Numbered from the stretch's first letter, positions 20,475-30,364 are shown. The stretch is 39,544 nt of DNA from Gracilibacillus halophilus YIM-C55.5 (GCF_000359605.1 NZ_APML01000014.1:1-39544); one strand, 5' to 3'. Translations and numbers: made by a program. The notes: a model not told the origin generated them from the letters alone.

Positions 20475-20595
20475 TAAGACAAAGAATCCGAGAAACAAAG
20501 AGGTAAATTTACTAGTTTCTTGGAAAACGTGAATATTTTAAAGGGGGCGGGGCATAATGATGGCTATAAAAGCAACGGTAAGGAGGAATGGGGAT

Positions 20596-20943
20596 ATGGC
20601 CCAAGAACCAAGAAAAAAATCGCGCCGTATATCTATCTCCAACAAACGCCAGATCACTGTGCCGAAAGAATATTACGATTATCTCGAAATGGAGACCGAA
20701 GCCAATATAGAGCTTGAGGGAAATAAAATTGTTATCACCCCGGTCCGAGAAACCAATGACGACTTCTTAGAGTTTATTCTCAAAGATCTTATCGACGAAG
20801 GGTACGGAGGAGAAGATTTACTCCAGGAATTCAACCGTAGGAAGAACAATATCCGCCCTGCGGTTGAAGCGTGGATGAAGGACGCTCATGAAAACGCAGA
20901 GAACGTAGAATCTGTGTCGGATTTGTTCGAAGAGGATGAATAG
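20596..20943 (+). CDS. AbrB/SpoVT/MazE-family antitoxin
   Basis: DNA-binding antitoxin of a type II system. ATG 20596 is preferred over 20557 because AGGAGG (20581-20586) ends 9 bases upstream; the product is 115 residues. Residues ~10-50 form the swapped-hairpin AbrB domain (RRISISNKRQITVPKEYYDY...GNKIVITPV). The acidic helical C-terminal half (ending ESVSDLFEEDE) would wrap the toxin. The frame is intact. The stop is two bases from the toxin ATG. Higher GC than the membrane-protein remnants to its left, suggesting a different origin within the element. Confidence 0.8.
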   Translation: MAQEPRKKSRRISISNKRQITVPKEYYDYLEMETEANIELEGNKIVITPVRETNDDFLEFILKDLIDEGYGGEDLLQEFNRRKNNIRPAVEAWMKDAHENAENVESVSDLFEEDE

Positions 20944-20945
20944 CC

Positions 20946-21249
20946 ATGGAGAAATCGAAACTGAGAGTCCAGAATCCGGCCAAACAGTTTTTCAAGAAAA
21001 TCAAAGATAAACAGCTTAAAAATAAGTATGAAAATGCAATTGAGTGCATATGCCTAGACCCCTATCAGTCAGGTGAACCGAAGACGGGTGACCTTGCAGG
21101 GGGTCTATGGGTATGACATCCGTCATAACAAAACAGCATACGAGCTTGCGTACATGATAGAAGAAGACGACGACGGAAATACCGTGATCATTCTCCATGC
21201 AGGTACGAGGGAACAATTTTAGAAAGAGCTGAAACGGTACCTCCAGTAA
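20946..21249 (+). pseudogene. RelE/ParE-superfamily toxin, broken
   Basis: Starts two bases after the antitoxin stop with MEKSKLRVQNPAKQFFKKIK and KYENAIECICLDPYQSGEPK, typical of RelE/YoeB-like mRNA interferases or ParE relatives. One extra G in the GGGGG run near 21099 shifts the frame (the unshifted frame ends at TGA 21114). In the shifted frame the protein continues GYDIRHNKTAYELAYMI and VIILHAGTREQF. A TAG (21220-21222) then replaces what is usually Tyr in the family end F-Y-KELKRY; KELKRYLQ and TAA follow. The two lesions would abolish activity. The length of 304 bases fits one inserted base. Confidence 0.82.
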
Positions 21250-21408
21250 GTGGTATACATAGAAAGATCGAGCGAAAGGCGAGTAAAACAGCTTCCGTAT
21301 CTTTTGGCAAGTAAATCTCAATCGTTTCTCTTTTTCGTATCTGATTGACCGTATTAAGGTATAAGCATCTACGCCTTCATGATAAGACAGAATGGGAAAC
21401 GTATGCGG

Positions 21409-21431
21409 AAAGCACGTCGTTCACCGCAGTT
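21409..21431 (+). repeat. Attachment-site core, right copy
   Basis: AAAGCACGTCGTTCACC then GCAGTT; 22 of 23 bases equal the rpsI copy at 17422-17444. In the rpsI frame it would encode KARRSPQ. Beyond the core the rpsI stop region is not preserved (TTACACAATCC rather than TTCTCAAAGCG). A terminator hairpin follows at once, as expected for a displaced rpsI 3' end that has since decayed. Interpreted as attR. Confidence 0.8.
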
Positions 21432-21438
21432 ACACAAT

Positions 21439-21466
21439 CCTCAGCCAATGATGGCTGTGGATTTTT
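21439..21466 (+). terminator. Intrinsic terminator next to right attachment copy
   Basis: CCTCAGCCA (21439-21447) pairs with TGGCTGTGG (21452-21460) with one T-T mismatch around a 4-base loop, followed by ATTTTT. Probably the original rpsI terminator displaced by integration (inference). Confidence 0.7.
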
Positions 21467-21488
21467 ATTATTTGTGCATTTTTAGAAT

Positions 21489-21510
21489 TCATGTAAAAAT
21501 GAATACATGA
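21489..21510. promoter_or_regulatory. Inverted repeat upstream of the GH3 gene
   Basis: TCATGTA (21489-21495), 8-base gap, TACATGA (21504-21510). A perfect 7-base inverted repeat about 130 bases upstream of the GH3 start. It could be a regulator site; no matching copy was found by eye in front of the GH1 gene. Confidence 0.3.
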
Positions 21511-21556
21511 GGTGTTTCGAGTATTGATTATGATTAATCGTTTTTCCATCAATTTT

Positions 21557-21585
21557 TTGATACATGTGATCTAAAGGTTTATCAG
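21557..21585 (+). promoter_or_regulatory. Candidate sigma-A promoter of the GH3 gene
   Basis: TTGATA (21557-21562), 17-base spacer, TATCAG (21580-21585). Matches 5/6 and 4/6 to the consensus; 57 bases upstream of the likely GTG start. Confidence 0.35.
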
Positions 21586-21641
21586 TAATAACTACTTCAA
21601 TAATGAAATCGATTACAATTATGGCGAAAAGGAGGATGTTT

Positions 21642-23914
21642 GTGAGACAAGATATAGAACAAATGATTGAAGGTATGACAGTAGAAGAAAAAGCGAGTCT
21701 TTGTTCAGGATTAGATTTTTGGCATTTAAAAGGAATGGAGAGATTAGATATTCCATCTGTCATGGTTACGGATGGACCGCATGGATTACGAAAGCAGGCA
21801 GAAGGTGCTGATCATCTCGGAATTCACGATAGTGTGCCTGCGATTTGTTTTCCATCGGCAGCAGGTTTAGCAAGTACATGGGATAAAGAATTACTACATC
21901 AAGTCGGTGAAGCATTGGGGGAAGAAGCACAAGCAGAAGATGTCGCTGTGTTACTAGGGCCAGGTGCTAATATCAAACGATCTCCGCTTTGTGGTCGGAA
22001 TTTTGAGTATTTTTCTGAAGATCCATATTTATCTTCACAATTAGCAACCAATCATATCAAAGGCGTTCAGTCAAAAGGTATTGGTACGTCGTTAAAACAC
22101 TTTGTAGCCAACAACCAAGAGCATCGGCGAATGTCAGTGGATGCACAAATTGATGAACGCACACTAAGAGAAATTTATTTAGCTAGCTTTGAAAATGCCG
22201 TCAAACAAGCACAACCATGGACAGTTATGTGTGCTTACAATCAAGTGAACGGCGAATATGCTTCTGAAAGTTACCGATTATTAACAGGGATATTGCGTGA
22301 TGAGTGGGGCTTTGAAGGATTTGTCGTTTCTGACTGGGGGGCAGTGAATCAACGAGTAGATGGTCTGAAAGCAGGTCTTGAGTTGGAAATGCCAGCAAAT
22401 AACGGGTTAAATGATCAAAAGATTGTTGAAGCGGTCCATCAAGGCCATTTACAAGAAGCAACGTTAAACACAGCAGTGAAGCGGATTCTAACAGTGATTG
22501 ATCAGTCCATACAACAAAACCAAGAAAACGCAACTTATGATCAAGACGCACATCACAAGTTCGCTAGACAAGTAGCCGCTGATAGTATGGTGTTACTCAA
22601 GAATCAAGATCAAGTTTTACCATTATCAACGTCGTCACCAATCAGTGTCATTGGCGCATTTGCTGAGACGCACGAATTCAAGGTGGTGGGAGTTCACATA
22701 TTCATCCGACGAAAATAGATAGCGCCATTGAGGAAATGAAGGCCTATGGTGCGAATATCCAATATACGGCTGGATATGATTTAGACAAAGACGAAGTTGA
22801 TGATGAGAAAATAAAACAAGCACAGGATGCTGCTAAGAATGCTGAAACAGCTGTGGTTTTTGCTGGCTTACCTGATCATTTTGAATCAGAAGGGTATGAT
22901 CGTGAGCACTTACAAATTCCAGAGAACCACCGTCAATTAATCGAAGCGGTTGCCGCAGTCCAGCCGAATACAGTTGTTGTATTAAGCAATGGCGCACCGA
23001 TTGAAATGCCATGGCTCGATCAAGTAAAGGGTGTTATTGAAAGTTACTTAGGTGGACAAGCGTTTGGCGGGGCGATTAGCGATGTACTTTTTGGACAAGT
23101 GAATCCAAGTGGGCGATTAGCCGAAACATTTCCAATGACATTAAGTGACAACCCGTCATACTTAGATTTCCCAGGTGAAGCAGATACCGTGCAATATCGA
23201 GAAGGTGTATTTGTTGGCTATCGCTACTATGATACCAAGAATATTCAACCACTATTTCCGTTTGGATTTGGTCTCAGCTATACACAATTTTCATATAGTG
23301 ATTTACAAGTAAATAAGAAAGAAGTGACGGATCAAGAAGTAGTGGATGTTTCTGTGCGTGTCAAAAATACGGGAAATAGGGCAGGAAAGGAAGTTGTTCA
23401 GCTTTATGTCCGAGATGAAGAAAGTACGATCAATCGTCCAAATAAAGAATTAAAAGGGTTTGAGAAAGTGTATGTAGAGCCAGGTGAAGAGAAGCTCGTC
23501 ACCTTTTCATTAACTAAAAGGGCATTTGCATACTATCATGTAGGCCTTTCAGATTGGCATGTGGAAACTGGTGATTTTACCATAATGATTGGTAAATCGT
23601 CAGCAGAAATGGTGTTAGAGGAAACGATTCGCGTAAATAGTACAGCATCGATTCCATTAATCGTACATCGTAATACACTTGTTGGCGATTTGTTACGTGA
23701 TCGTACACTAGCACCCATCGCGAAAGAATTACTTATGGAAAATAGTCCTTTTGGTGATATGGCATCAAGTGATCAACAAGATGGAATGATGGAAGCTATG
23801 CTTGAAAACCTTCCGCTCCGTGCTATGGTAAACTTCAGTATGGGTGCCTTTACGAATCAAATGTTAGATGACATGATCGAGAAATTAAACCAAGCCAATA
23901 CACATGTATCATAA
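21642..23914 (+). pseudogene. GH3 family beta-glucosidase, single frameshift
   Basis: Cytoplasmic glycoside hydrolase family 3 enzyme (no signal peptide) releasing glucose from beta-glucosides. GTG 21642 is chosen because GGAGG (21631-21635) ends 6 bases upstream; the ATG at 21636 abuts that site. The first part (to TAG at 22716-22718) contains the TIM-barrel domain with K152-H153 and the nucleophile D231 in FVVSDWGAV. The second part, from about 22690, continues the alpha/beta sandwich (NTVVVLSNGAPIEMP, ESYLGGQAFGGAI) and the fibronectin-III-like C-terminal domain (RAGKEVVQLYVRD). One missing base near 22681-22690 breaks the frame: restoring one G gives [13 protein letters not shown]. Total length fits ~757 residues. 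A sequencing error or very recent mutation. Confidence 0.9.
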
Positions 23915-23920
23915 GAACCC

Positions 23921-23953
23921 AAAGCCTGGCTCTCGATTCAGAGGCCAGGCTTT
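23921..23953. terminator. Bidirectional terminator between GH3 gene and rpiR-type gene
   Basis: AAAGCCTGGC (23921-23930) pairs with GCCAGGCTTT (23944-23953), 10-base perfect stem with A-run and T-run ends, between convergent genes. Confidence 0.8.
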
Positions 23954-23971
23954 AGCATCTTGGTAAAATGC

Positions 23972-24694
23972 CTAATGATTTGATGAAATTTTTCGTGCGA
24001 CAGATTCGAGTATATAAACGACAGGCACTTGGGTGGTAATATTGGCATCTTGGTACCATTCCTCAGTGACATAATAGGACAAGTTAAGGTCTGAGATTTT
24101 TGCGATCGTTGATAATTTATTGTTGGTAATACTGATCACTGTGCTACCTTCTTGTTTTAATTGGTTAAGTTGCGTAACAGTAAAGGGATTTTCGCCTGAA
24201 ACGGACAATACGATCGTGACACTATTTTCGCGGAAGTTTGCATGAATCGGAAAATGAGGGTCTTTTATATATAATGAAAACTTGCCAATACTAGAGAAAT
24301 ATCTTGCCCCGTACTCGGCGAGAATGCCAGAGCTACCAATCCCAATAAAGATGACACTATCCGCCTTGGAAATCACAGCGGCTGCTTCATCCATCGTTTG
24401 TTCCAAATCTCCTTTCAAGGTTCGCTCAAAAAACTCGGTAATGGAATGCTGTGGACTTTTAATGACTGTTTTCTTCTGTTCTTCTAGGCTCATTTTTAGC
24501 TTGATCTTAAATTCGGAAAACCCTTCACAACCGACTTTACGACAGAACCGTAAGATAGTTGCAGTGGAGACGTGTGTATGATCAGCTAACTCACGTATAC
24601 GCATATAAGCAACTTTTTCACTATTTTGGGAAATATAATTATATAACGATGTTTCCAGTTCGTTAAAAGAAGCAATCATTTCATGTGTGAACAT
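23972..24694 (-). CDS. MurR/RpiR-family transcriptional regulator
   Basis: A 240-residue regulator. The N-terminal helix-turn-helix (residues ~30-55, ELADHTHVSTATILRFCRKV) is of RpiR type. It is followed from ~110 by a SIS sugar-phosphate-binding domain (VIFIGIGSSGILAEYGARYF, VLSVSGENPFTV). RpiR proteins sense phosphosugars, so it likely controls the neighbouring GH1 and GH3 genes in response to a phosphorylated beta-glucoside; this is inference from position. Divergent from the GH1 gene with 191 bases between starts. AAAGGA precedes ATG. Confidence 0.9.
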   Translation of the reverse strand: MFTHEMIASFNELETSLYNYISQNSEKVAYMRIRELADHTHVSTATILRFCRKVGCEGFSEFKIKLKMSLEEQKKTVIKSPQHSITEFFERTLKGDLEQTMDEAAAVISKADSVIFIGIGSSGILAEYGARYFSSIGKFSLYIKDPHFPIHANFRENSVTIVLSVSGENPFTVTQLNQLKQEGSTVISITNNKLSTIAKISDLNLSYYVTEEWYQDANITTQVPVVYILESVARKISSNH

Positions 24695-24763
24695 GTCGGT
24701 AGAATCCTTTCTTTGGATATGTACTACACTTATCTTAGCATAATGTCCTGTATGTTACATAGC

Positions 24764-24779
24764 GTTTCACATACGAAAC
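24764..24779. promoter_or_regulatory. Candidate operator between rpiR-type and GH1 genes
   Basis: GTTTC (24764-24768), 6-base gap, GAAAC (24775-24779), an inverted repeat in the divergent intergenic region. A further TTTCGAAA palindrome overlaps the GH1 promoter spacer (24835-24842). Either could be the RpiR-type regulator's site. Confidence 0.35.
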
Positions 24780-24822
24780 AAGTCACGATCTGTGTTACTC
24801 GCTACCGAATCCATGTATATGA

Positions 24823-24852
24823 TTTACTTGAAGATTTCGAAAACTTTATAAT
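24823..24852 (+). promoter_or_regulatory. Sigma-A promoter of the GH1 gene
   Basis: TTTACT (24823-24828), 18-base spacer, perfect TATAAT (24847-24852), 33 bases before the start codon. The spacer contains TTTCGAAA, so a repressor bound there would block transcription. Confidence 0.5.
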
Positions 24853-24861
24853 GAAAGGTAA

Positions 24862-26337
<1,476 letters not shown>

Positions 26338-26343
26338 AACGAA

Positions 26344-26377
26344 AAACCCGTCATGCTAACTGGAGCATGGCGGGTTT
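26344..26377. terminator. Bidirectional terminator between GH1 and yxjG-like genes
   Basis: AAACCCG-T-CATGCT (26344-26357) pairs with AGCATG-G-CGGGTTT (26364-26377) around a 6-base loop. Located between convergent genes, with A-rich and T-rich flanks. Confidence 0.85.
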
Positions 26378-26401
26378 CTTTATCCTTACCTCTTCAATGC
26401 T

Positions 26402-27502
26402 TTATTTCCATACGTCGTTGGCGATGTTGACGACGTGTTCGAGCTTTTTCCATTGTTCATCTTCCGTTAAGAGGTTACCTTCTTCTGTAGAGGCAAAGCC
26501 GCATTGTGGACTGATGCTTAACTGTTCGATCGGCACAAATTGAGAAGCCTCATCAATTCGACGTTTAATATCATCTACTTTTTCTAATTCGCCGTGTTTC
26601 GATGTAATGAGACCAAGCACAATTTGCAAGTCCTTGCGGTTTACGAAACGAAGCGGCTCAAATCCACCTGCACGATCACTGTCGTATTCAAGGAAGAAGC
26701 CATCGATATTTAATCGTTCGAAAAGAATGTCCGCTACTGGTTCATATCCGCCTGAAGCAATCCAAGTGGAGCGGAAGTTACCGCGACATATGTGCATCGT
26801 TATACTCATATCATCTGGACGATCAGCAATCGCTTCGTTAATCGTCTTGGCGTATACATCCATTAATTGCTGCACATCATATCCTTTGGCACGAAGCTGC
26901 TCTTTTTGTTCATCGGAGCAGAAGTAAGCCCATGCAGTATCGTCAAATTGTAAATAGCGACAACCGGCTTCGTAAAATGCTTGAATGGCTTTTTTATACG
27001 TTTGGGCTAAGTCATGGAAAAAGGATTCTTGATCAGGATAGACACTTTCATCAATTTCTCCGCGAAAATGTAACATGCTCGGACTAGGAATCGTCATTTT
27101 TGCTGTGTGATCACCTGCTAATTGATGTAGGTACGTAAAATCCTTTACCATTGGATGATTGGAAAAATCCAATCGACCGGTTACTTTAATGGATCGTGCT
27201 TTTGTTTGCTGCTGTTGAAATTGGATACCGGAACCGCCCATGTATCCTTCAACACCATCTAAGTTTTCTAAGAAATCGAAATGCCACCAGCCACGACGAA
27301 ATTCTCCATCGGTTACAGCTGACAGCCCGATGTCTTTTTGCTTTTGGACAATGCGACGAATTTCTTCATCTTCAATTTCTCGCAAACGAGTTGCAGAGAT
27401 TTCGCTATTTTGAAATTGTGCTCTCGCTTCTTTCACGCGGTCAGATCGTAATAAACTGCCGACATGATCAGCGCGAAATGGTGCTTTTGTTTGTGTTGTC
27501 AT
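26402..27502 (-). CDS. MetE C-terminal-like cobalamin-independent methyltransferase (YxjG/YxjH type)
   Basis: Resembles the C-terminal catalytic half of MetE, which methylates homocysteine to methionine. It has 366 residues, against ~378 in B. subtilis YxjG/YxjH. All zinc ligands are present: H237 and C239 in MHICRGNF, E272 in FLEYD, C334 in SPQCGF. The methyl donor for stand-alone versions is not certain. No S-box riboswitch was seen in the 170 bases upstream, unlike B. subtilis yxjG. Single gene, convergent with GH1, divergent from the PfpI gene. Confidence 0.9.
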   Translation of the reverse strand: MTTQTKAPFRADHVGSLLRSDRVKEARAQFQNSEISATRLREIEDEEIRRIVQKQKDIGLSAVTDGEFRRGWWHFDFLENLDGVEGYMGGSGIQFQQQQTKARSIKVTGRLDFSNHPMVKDFTYLHQLAGDHTAKMTIPSPSMLHFRGEIDESVYPDQESFFHDLAQTYKKAIQAFYEAGCRYLQFDDTAWAYFCSDEQKEQLRAKGYDVQQLMDVYAKTINEAIADRPDDMSITMHICRGNFRSTWIASGGYEPVADILFERLNIDGFFLEYDSDRAGGFEPLRFVNRKDLQIVLGLITSKHGELEKVDDIKRRIDEASQFVPIEQLSISPQCGFASTEEGNLLTEDEQWKKLEHVVNIANDVWK

Positions 27503-27539
27503 ATGTAAACCCTACTTTCTAATGATGTACTTCCCTTTT

Positions 27540-27545
27540 ATCATA
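27540..27545 (-). promoter_or_regulatory. Extended -10 element for the yxjG-like gene
   Basis: On the minus strand TGGTATGAT gives an extended -10 (TG-N-TATGAT), 38 bases before the start. The -35 is weak (TTCAAC with an 18-base spacer). Confidence 0.35.
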
Positions 27546-27592
27546 CCATATTCATGCACATGAGTTGAAAGAGAAGCCGTCCTATTGATATG

Positions 27593-27618
27593 GTTTACAA
27601 TAGATTTTTATGTGGTAA
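27593..27618 (+). promoter_or_regulatory. Candidate sigma-B promoter of the PfpI gene
   Basis: GTTTAC (27593-27598), 14-base spacer, TGGTAA (27613-27618). The sigma-B consensus is GTTTAA-N12-15-GGGTAT, so the match is 5/6 and 4/6. The B. subtilis homologue YfkM is a general-stress protein, which supports the reading. Confidence 0.4.
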
Positions 27619-27671
27619 AAATCAGAATATAGAAGAAACTAAAATGACAATCAAATCAAGGAGTGAATATG

Positions 27672-28181
27672 ATGGCAAAAATCGCTACCGTACTAACGGA
27701 TTATGTGGAGGATGTTGAATATACAGCACCAGCTAACGACTTTAAGCGAGAAGGTCATGAGGTGGTCACGATTGACGAGGAAAGTGGGAAGTCCATTAAA
27801 GGTAAGCAAGGCATGACCATAAAAATTGACGAAGGTATTGATGATGTATCTCCTGATGATTTTGATGCACTGCTCATTCCAGGTGGATTCTCCCCAGATA
27901 TTTTGCGCGGAGATGAACGGTTCGTAAAATTTGCGAAAGCCTTCATGGATGCGAAAAAACCGGTCTTTGCGATTTGTCATGGACCGCAGCTGTTAATTAC
28001 AGCAAAAGCGCTAGAAGGACGAGATGTGACAGGGTATCAGTCGATTCAGGTAGACTTAGAATATGCAGCCGGACATGTAAAAGATGAAGAAGTCGTTGTC
28101 TGTCAAAATCAACTGGTGACGAGTCGACAACCTGATGATATCCCTGCATTTATTAAAGAATCACTGAATTTATTAAAATAG
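27672..28181 (+). CDS. DJ-1/PfpI-family general stress protein (YfkM-like)
   Basis: A cytoplasmic DJ-1/PfpI fold protein, 169 residues from ATG 27672; GTG 27663 and ATG 27669 are alternatives, with AAGGAG at 27657-27662. The nucleophile elbow AICHGPQLL contains C102, with an acidic partner in YVEDVEY near residues 11-17 and the GGFSPDILRGDERFV segment that closely resembles YfkM. Members act as chaperones, deglycases or proteases; the specific activity here is not known. Confidence 0.9.
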   Translation: MAKIATVLTDYVEDVEYTAPANDFKREGHEVVTIDEESGKSIKGKQGMTIKIDEGIDDVSPDDFDALLIPGGFSPDILRGDERFVKFAKAFMDAKKPVFAICHGPQLLITAKALEGRDVTGYQSIQVDLEYAAGHVKDEEVVVCQNQLVTSRQPDDIPAFIKESLNLLK

Positions 28182-28191
28182 CGATGACGTT

Positions 28192-28226
28192 GGGGGAAGA
28201 AGCCATTCATAATGGTTTCTTCCCCC
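28192..28226. terminator. Strong hairpin between PfpI and hxlR genes
   Basis: A 16-base stem (28192-28207 with 28211-28226; one G-U pair) with a 3-base loop, between convergent genes. It lacks a long T-run on either side but is very stable, so it probably serves as a bidirectional terminator or 3'-end stabiliser. Confidence 0.65.
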
Positions 28227-28233
28227 ATTCTCA

Positions 28234-28583
28234 TTAGGTAGCTTCAGTTTCGTGTTGTTGTTTTTGTTTGCGTAATGTGTGCTGGGTTCCCCATTCATGC
28301 ATGGCCTCTAAAATCGGCTGAAGCTTTTGCCGTAATTCGTCAGCGAATATTCAACTTTTGGTGGTACTTGTGGATATACGACACGTTCTACAATATCCTC
28401 GTCTTCCAATTCACGTAACTGCTTTGTTAGCATCTTCTGTGTAATGCCGGGCATTTTCTTCTTGAGGTGGTTAAAACGTTGTGTACCTTCGTTTAAGAGA
28501 TGAAGGAGTATAATCGGTTTCCATTTTCCGACTAATATGCTCAATGCATCCTCCACACGGCATGCATCTGGATCAAACTTCAT
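28234..28583 (-). pseudogene. HxlR-family transcriptional regulator, single frameshift
   Basis: Winged-helix regulator. The frame gives [20 protein letters not shown], then the HxlR core ([40 protein letters not shown]) and stops early at TAG. Adding one base at about 28320-28324 restores [20 protein letters not shown] down to the TAA at 28234-28236; the 350-base length is one short of a 116-residue protein. C8 corresponds to the conserved N-terminal cysteine used by YodB/HypR-type members to sense electrophiles. It would control the divergent flavin oxidoreductase pair. Confidence 0.85.
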
Positions 28584-28600
28584 ATCGATCTCTCCTTTAC

Positions 28601-28618
28601 AGTATCTTTTAGGATACT
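28601..28618. promoter_or_regulatory. Candidate HxlR operator
   Basis: AGTATC (28601-28606), 6-base gap, GATACT (28613-28618): a perfect 6-base inverted repeat 18 bases upstream of the hxlR start. It overlaps a TATAGT -10-like box on the minus strand, as expected for autoregulation. Confidence 0.5.
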
Positions 28619-28639
28619 ATATTTCGTAAAAGTGCGTAC

Positions 28640-28668
28640 TTCCCATTTTATGCTATTTGGTTCATAAT
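28640..28668 (+). promoter_or_regulatory. Candidate promoter of the LLM-FMN reductase operon
   Basis: TTCCCA (28640-28645), 17-base spacer, CATAAT (28663-28668). Match 4/6 and 5/6; 42 bases before the start codon. Confidence 0.35.
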
Positions 28669-28710
28669 AACATAGAGAATGGATTTTGTCAGAGAAAGGC
28701 GTGAAACATC

Positions 28711-29769
28711 ATGGAACAATACCGTATCAATCCGAAACAAGGGATGGAATTTGGGATATATACATTAGGTGATCATTTAGCAAATCCAGAAACAGGTGAG
28801 CGCATTCCTGCTTCACAACGTTTAGAAGAAATCGTGGAGTTAGCTAAGCTCGCAGATGAAGCTGGCATTGATTTTTTCAGTGTCGGTGAAAGTCATCAGG
28901 ATTATTTTACGACCCAAGCGCATTCGGTTGTTTTATCGGCGATCGCTCAAGCCACCGAAAAAATAAAAATAGCTAGTTCTTCAACGATCATTAGCACTTT
29001 AGACCCGGTTCGTGTGTATGAAGATTTTGCCACAGTTGATTTAATTTCGAAAGGCCGCACGGAAGTGATTGCTGGCCGGGCATCAAGAGTTGGTAATTTT
29101 GACTTGTTAGGTTATAATTTGCATGATTATGAAGAATTATATGAAGAAAAATTTGATCTATTACTGCAAATTAATCAAAACGAAGTCGTGAACTGGAATG
29201 GGCAGTATCGACCTGCTTTACGTAATGCCCGTGTGTTGCCGCGGCCGTATCATGGTTCATTACCGATTTGGCGCGCGGTTGGTGGTCATCCTTCTAGTGC
29301 GGTGAAAGCAGGTTATAGCGGGGTGCCCATTTTCTTAGCGACATTAGGAGGGCCTGTGTCTATTTTTCAGCGCACTGTGGATGCTTATCGTGAAGCACTT
29401 GTTGAAGCGGGGTACGATCCAGCTGAATTTCCTGTCGCAACAGCCGGCTTTTTCCATCTTGCTGAGACGACTCAACAAGCACAGAAAGAAATGTATTCCT
29501 ATATTAATGAAGGTATGAAGAAAACAAACGGACGAGGATTTCCAAAATCGAACTTTGCACAAGGGGCCGATCGCCGCAATGTCATGAATATTGGCAGTCC
29601 ACAAGAGATTATCGAAAAAATGTTATATCAGCATGAAATGTTTGGTCACCAGCGTTATATTGCACAAATGGATTTTGGTGGTGTCCCGTTCAGCCAACTT
29701 CGTCGAAATATCGAACAAATCGCTACAGAGGTCCTACCAGCAATAAAGAAATATACGGCAGAGAAGTAA
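28711..29769 (+). CDS. LLM-class flavin-dependent oxidoreductase
   Basis: Luciferase-like monooxygenase fold (TIM barrel) using FMNH2 and O2; substrate unknown. It has 352 residues starting MEQYRINPKQGMEFGIYTLG, with LAKLADEAGIDFFSVGESHQ (residues ~48-67) and the AIAQATEKIKIASSSTIIST strand (~79-98) typical of the group. It is followed 13 bases later by an FMN reductase, which would supply reduced flavin, making a two-component monooxygenase. Divergent from hxlR. Confidence 0.92.
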   Translation: MEQYRINPKQGMEFGIYTLGDHLANPETGERIPASQRLEEIVELAKLADEAGIDFFSVGESHQDYFTTQAHSVVLSAIAQATEKIKIASSSTIISTLDPVRVYEDFATVDLISKGRTEVIAGRASRVGNFDLLGYNLHDYEELYEEKFDLLLQINQNEVVNWNGQYRPALRNARVLPRPYHGSLPIWRAVGGHPSSAVKAGYSGVPIFLATLGGPVSIFQRTVDAYREALVEAGYDPAEFPVATAGFFHLAETTQQAQKEMYSYINEGMKKTNGRGFPKSNFAQGADRRNVMNIGSPQEIIEKMLYQHEMFGHQRYIAQMDFGGVPFSQLRRNIEQIATEVLPAIKKYTAEK

Positions 29770-29782
29770 GGAGGAATGAAGC

Positions 29783-30349
29783 ATGAAGATTGTCGGAATA
29801 TCTGGTTCCATTGTCGGTTCAAAAACTAAAACGGCAATGAGTCAAACAATCCAAACATTACAAGAGCGCTATCCAGATGCGGACGTCACACTGATTGACT
29901 TAGCGGAGTATGAGATTCAGTTTAGTGACGGGCGCAATTATTTAGACTATCCAGGTGATACAAAATATGTGACGGAAACGATGATGGAAGCTGACGCATT
30001 AATCATTGGTACCCCAATATTCCAAGCGTCGATTCCTGGTACACTGAAAAATCTATTCGATTTACTTCCCGTGGATGCTTTCCGTGACAAAGTGGTCAGT
30101 ATGGTTGTAACAGCAGGTTCAGCCAAACATTACTTAATCGCTGAGCAACAGTTAAAGCCGATACTTGGCTATATGAAAGCGCAAGTGTTACAAAACTATG
30201 TATTTATCGAAGAACAAGATTTTTATCGGAAAGAAATCGTCAATGATGATGTGTTTTTCCGAATCGAACGACTTGTAGAAGAGACCATGGTTTTAGCAGA
30301 AACTTACCAACATATGCGACAAGCAGAAGATGAGAAATACGGCTTTTAA
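29783..30349 (+). CDS. NADPH-dependent FMN reductase
   Basis: Flavodoxin-like fold reductase of 188 residues. The N-terminal MKIVGISGSIVGSKTKTAMS is the flavin-phosphate loop. ADALIIGTPIFQASIPGTLK (~residues 70-90) is the second flavin-binding segment of SsuE/MsuE-type enzymes. Preceded by AAGGAGGAATG; operon with the LLM monooxygenase. Confidence 0.92.
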   Translation: MKIVGISGSIVGSKTKTAMSQTIQTLQERYPDADVTLIDLAEYEIQFSDGRNYLDYPGDTKYVTETMMEADALIIGTPIFQASIPGTLKNLFDLLPVDAFRDKVVSMVVTAGSAKHYLIAEQQLKPILGYMKAQVLQNYVFIEEQDFYRKEIVNDDVFFRIERLVEETMVLAETYQHMRQAEDEKYGF

Positions 30350-30364
30350 AAAAGGATTTTGATC

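Larger units (their letters stand above)
20234..20595. other. Intergenic stretch between IS21 remnant and antitoxin gene
   Basis: No gene seen. Holds the small hairpin (20281-20300), presumably one degraded IS21 end, and the antitoxin promoter (20445-20474). A GGAGGTACTCGTGCATGCGCC stretch near 20405 has no ORF after it. Confidence 0.5.
21250..21641. other. Intergenic region spanning the right end of the element
   Basis: No supported gene. Contains about 150 bases of unassigned element sequence, the right attachment copy (21409-21431), a terminator (21439-21466), a 7-base inverted repeat (21489-21510) and a candidate promoter for the GH3 gene (21557-21585). Confidence 0.6.

Noticed and set aside
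21603..23914. Two adjacent GH3 genes
   Set aside because: The first has only the N-terminal barrel and the second only the rest; adding one base joins them, so it is one frameshifted gene.
27503..27670. S-box (SAM) riboswitch upstream of the yxjG-like gene
   Set aside because: The B. subtilis homologue has one, but no S-box core or terminator arrangement is visible in the 170-base gap.
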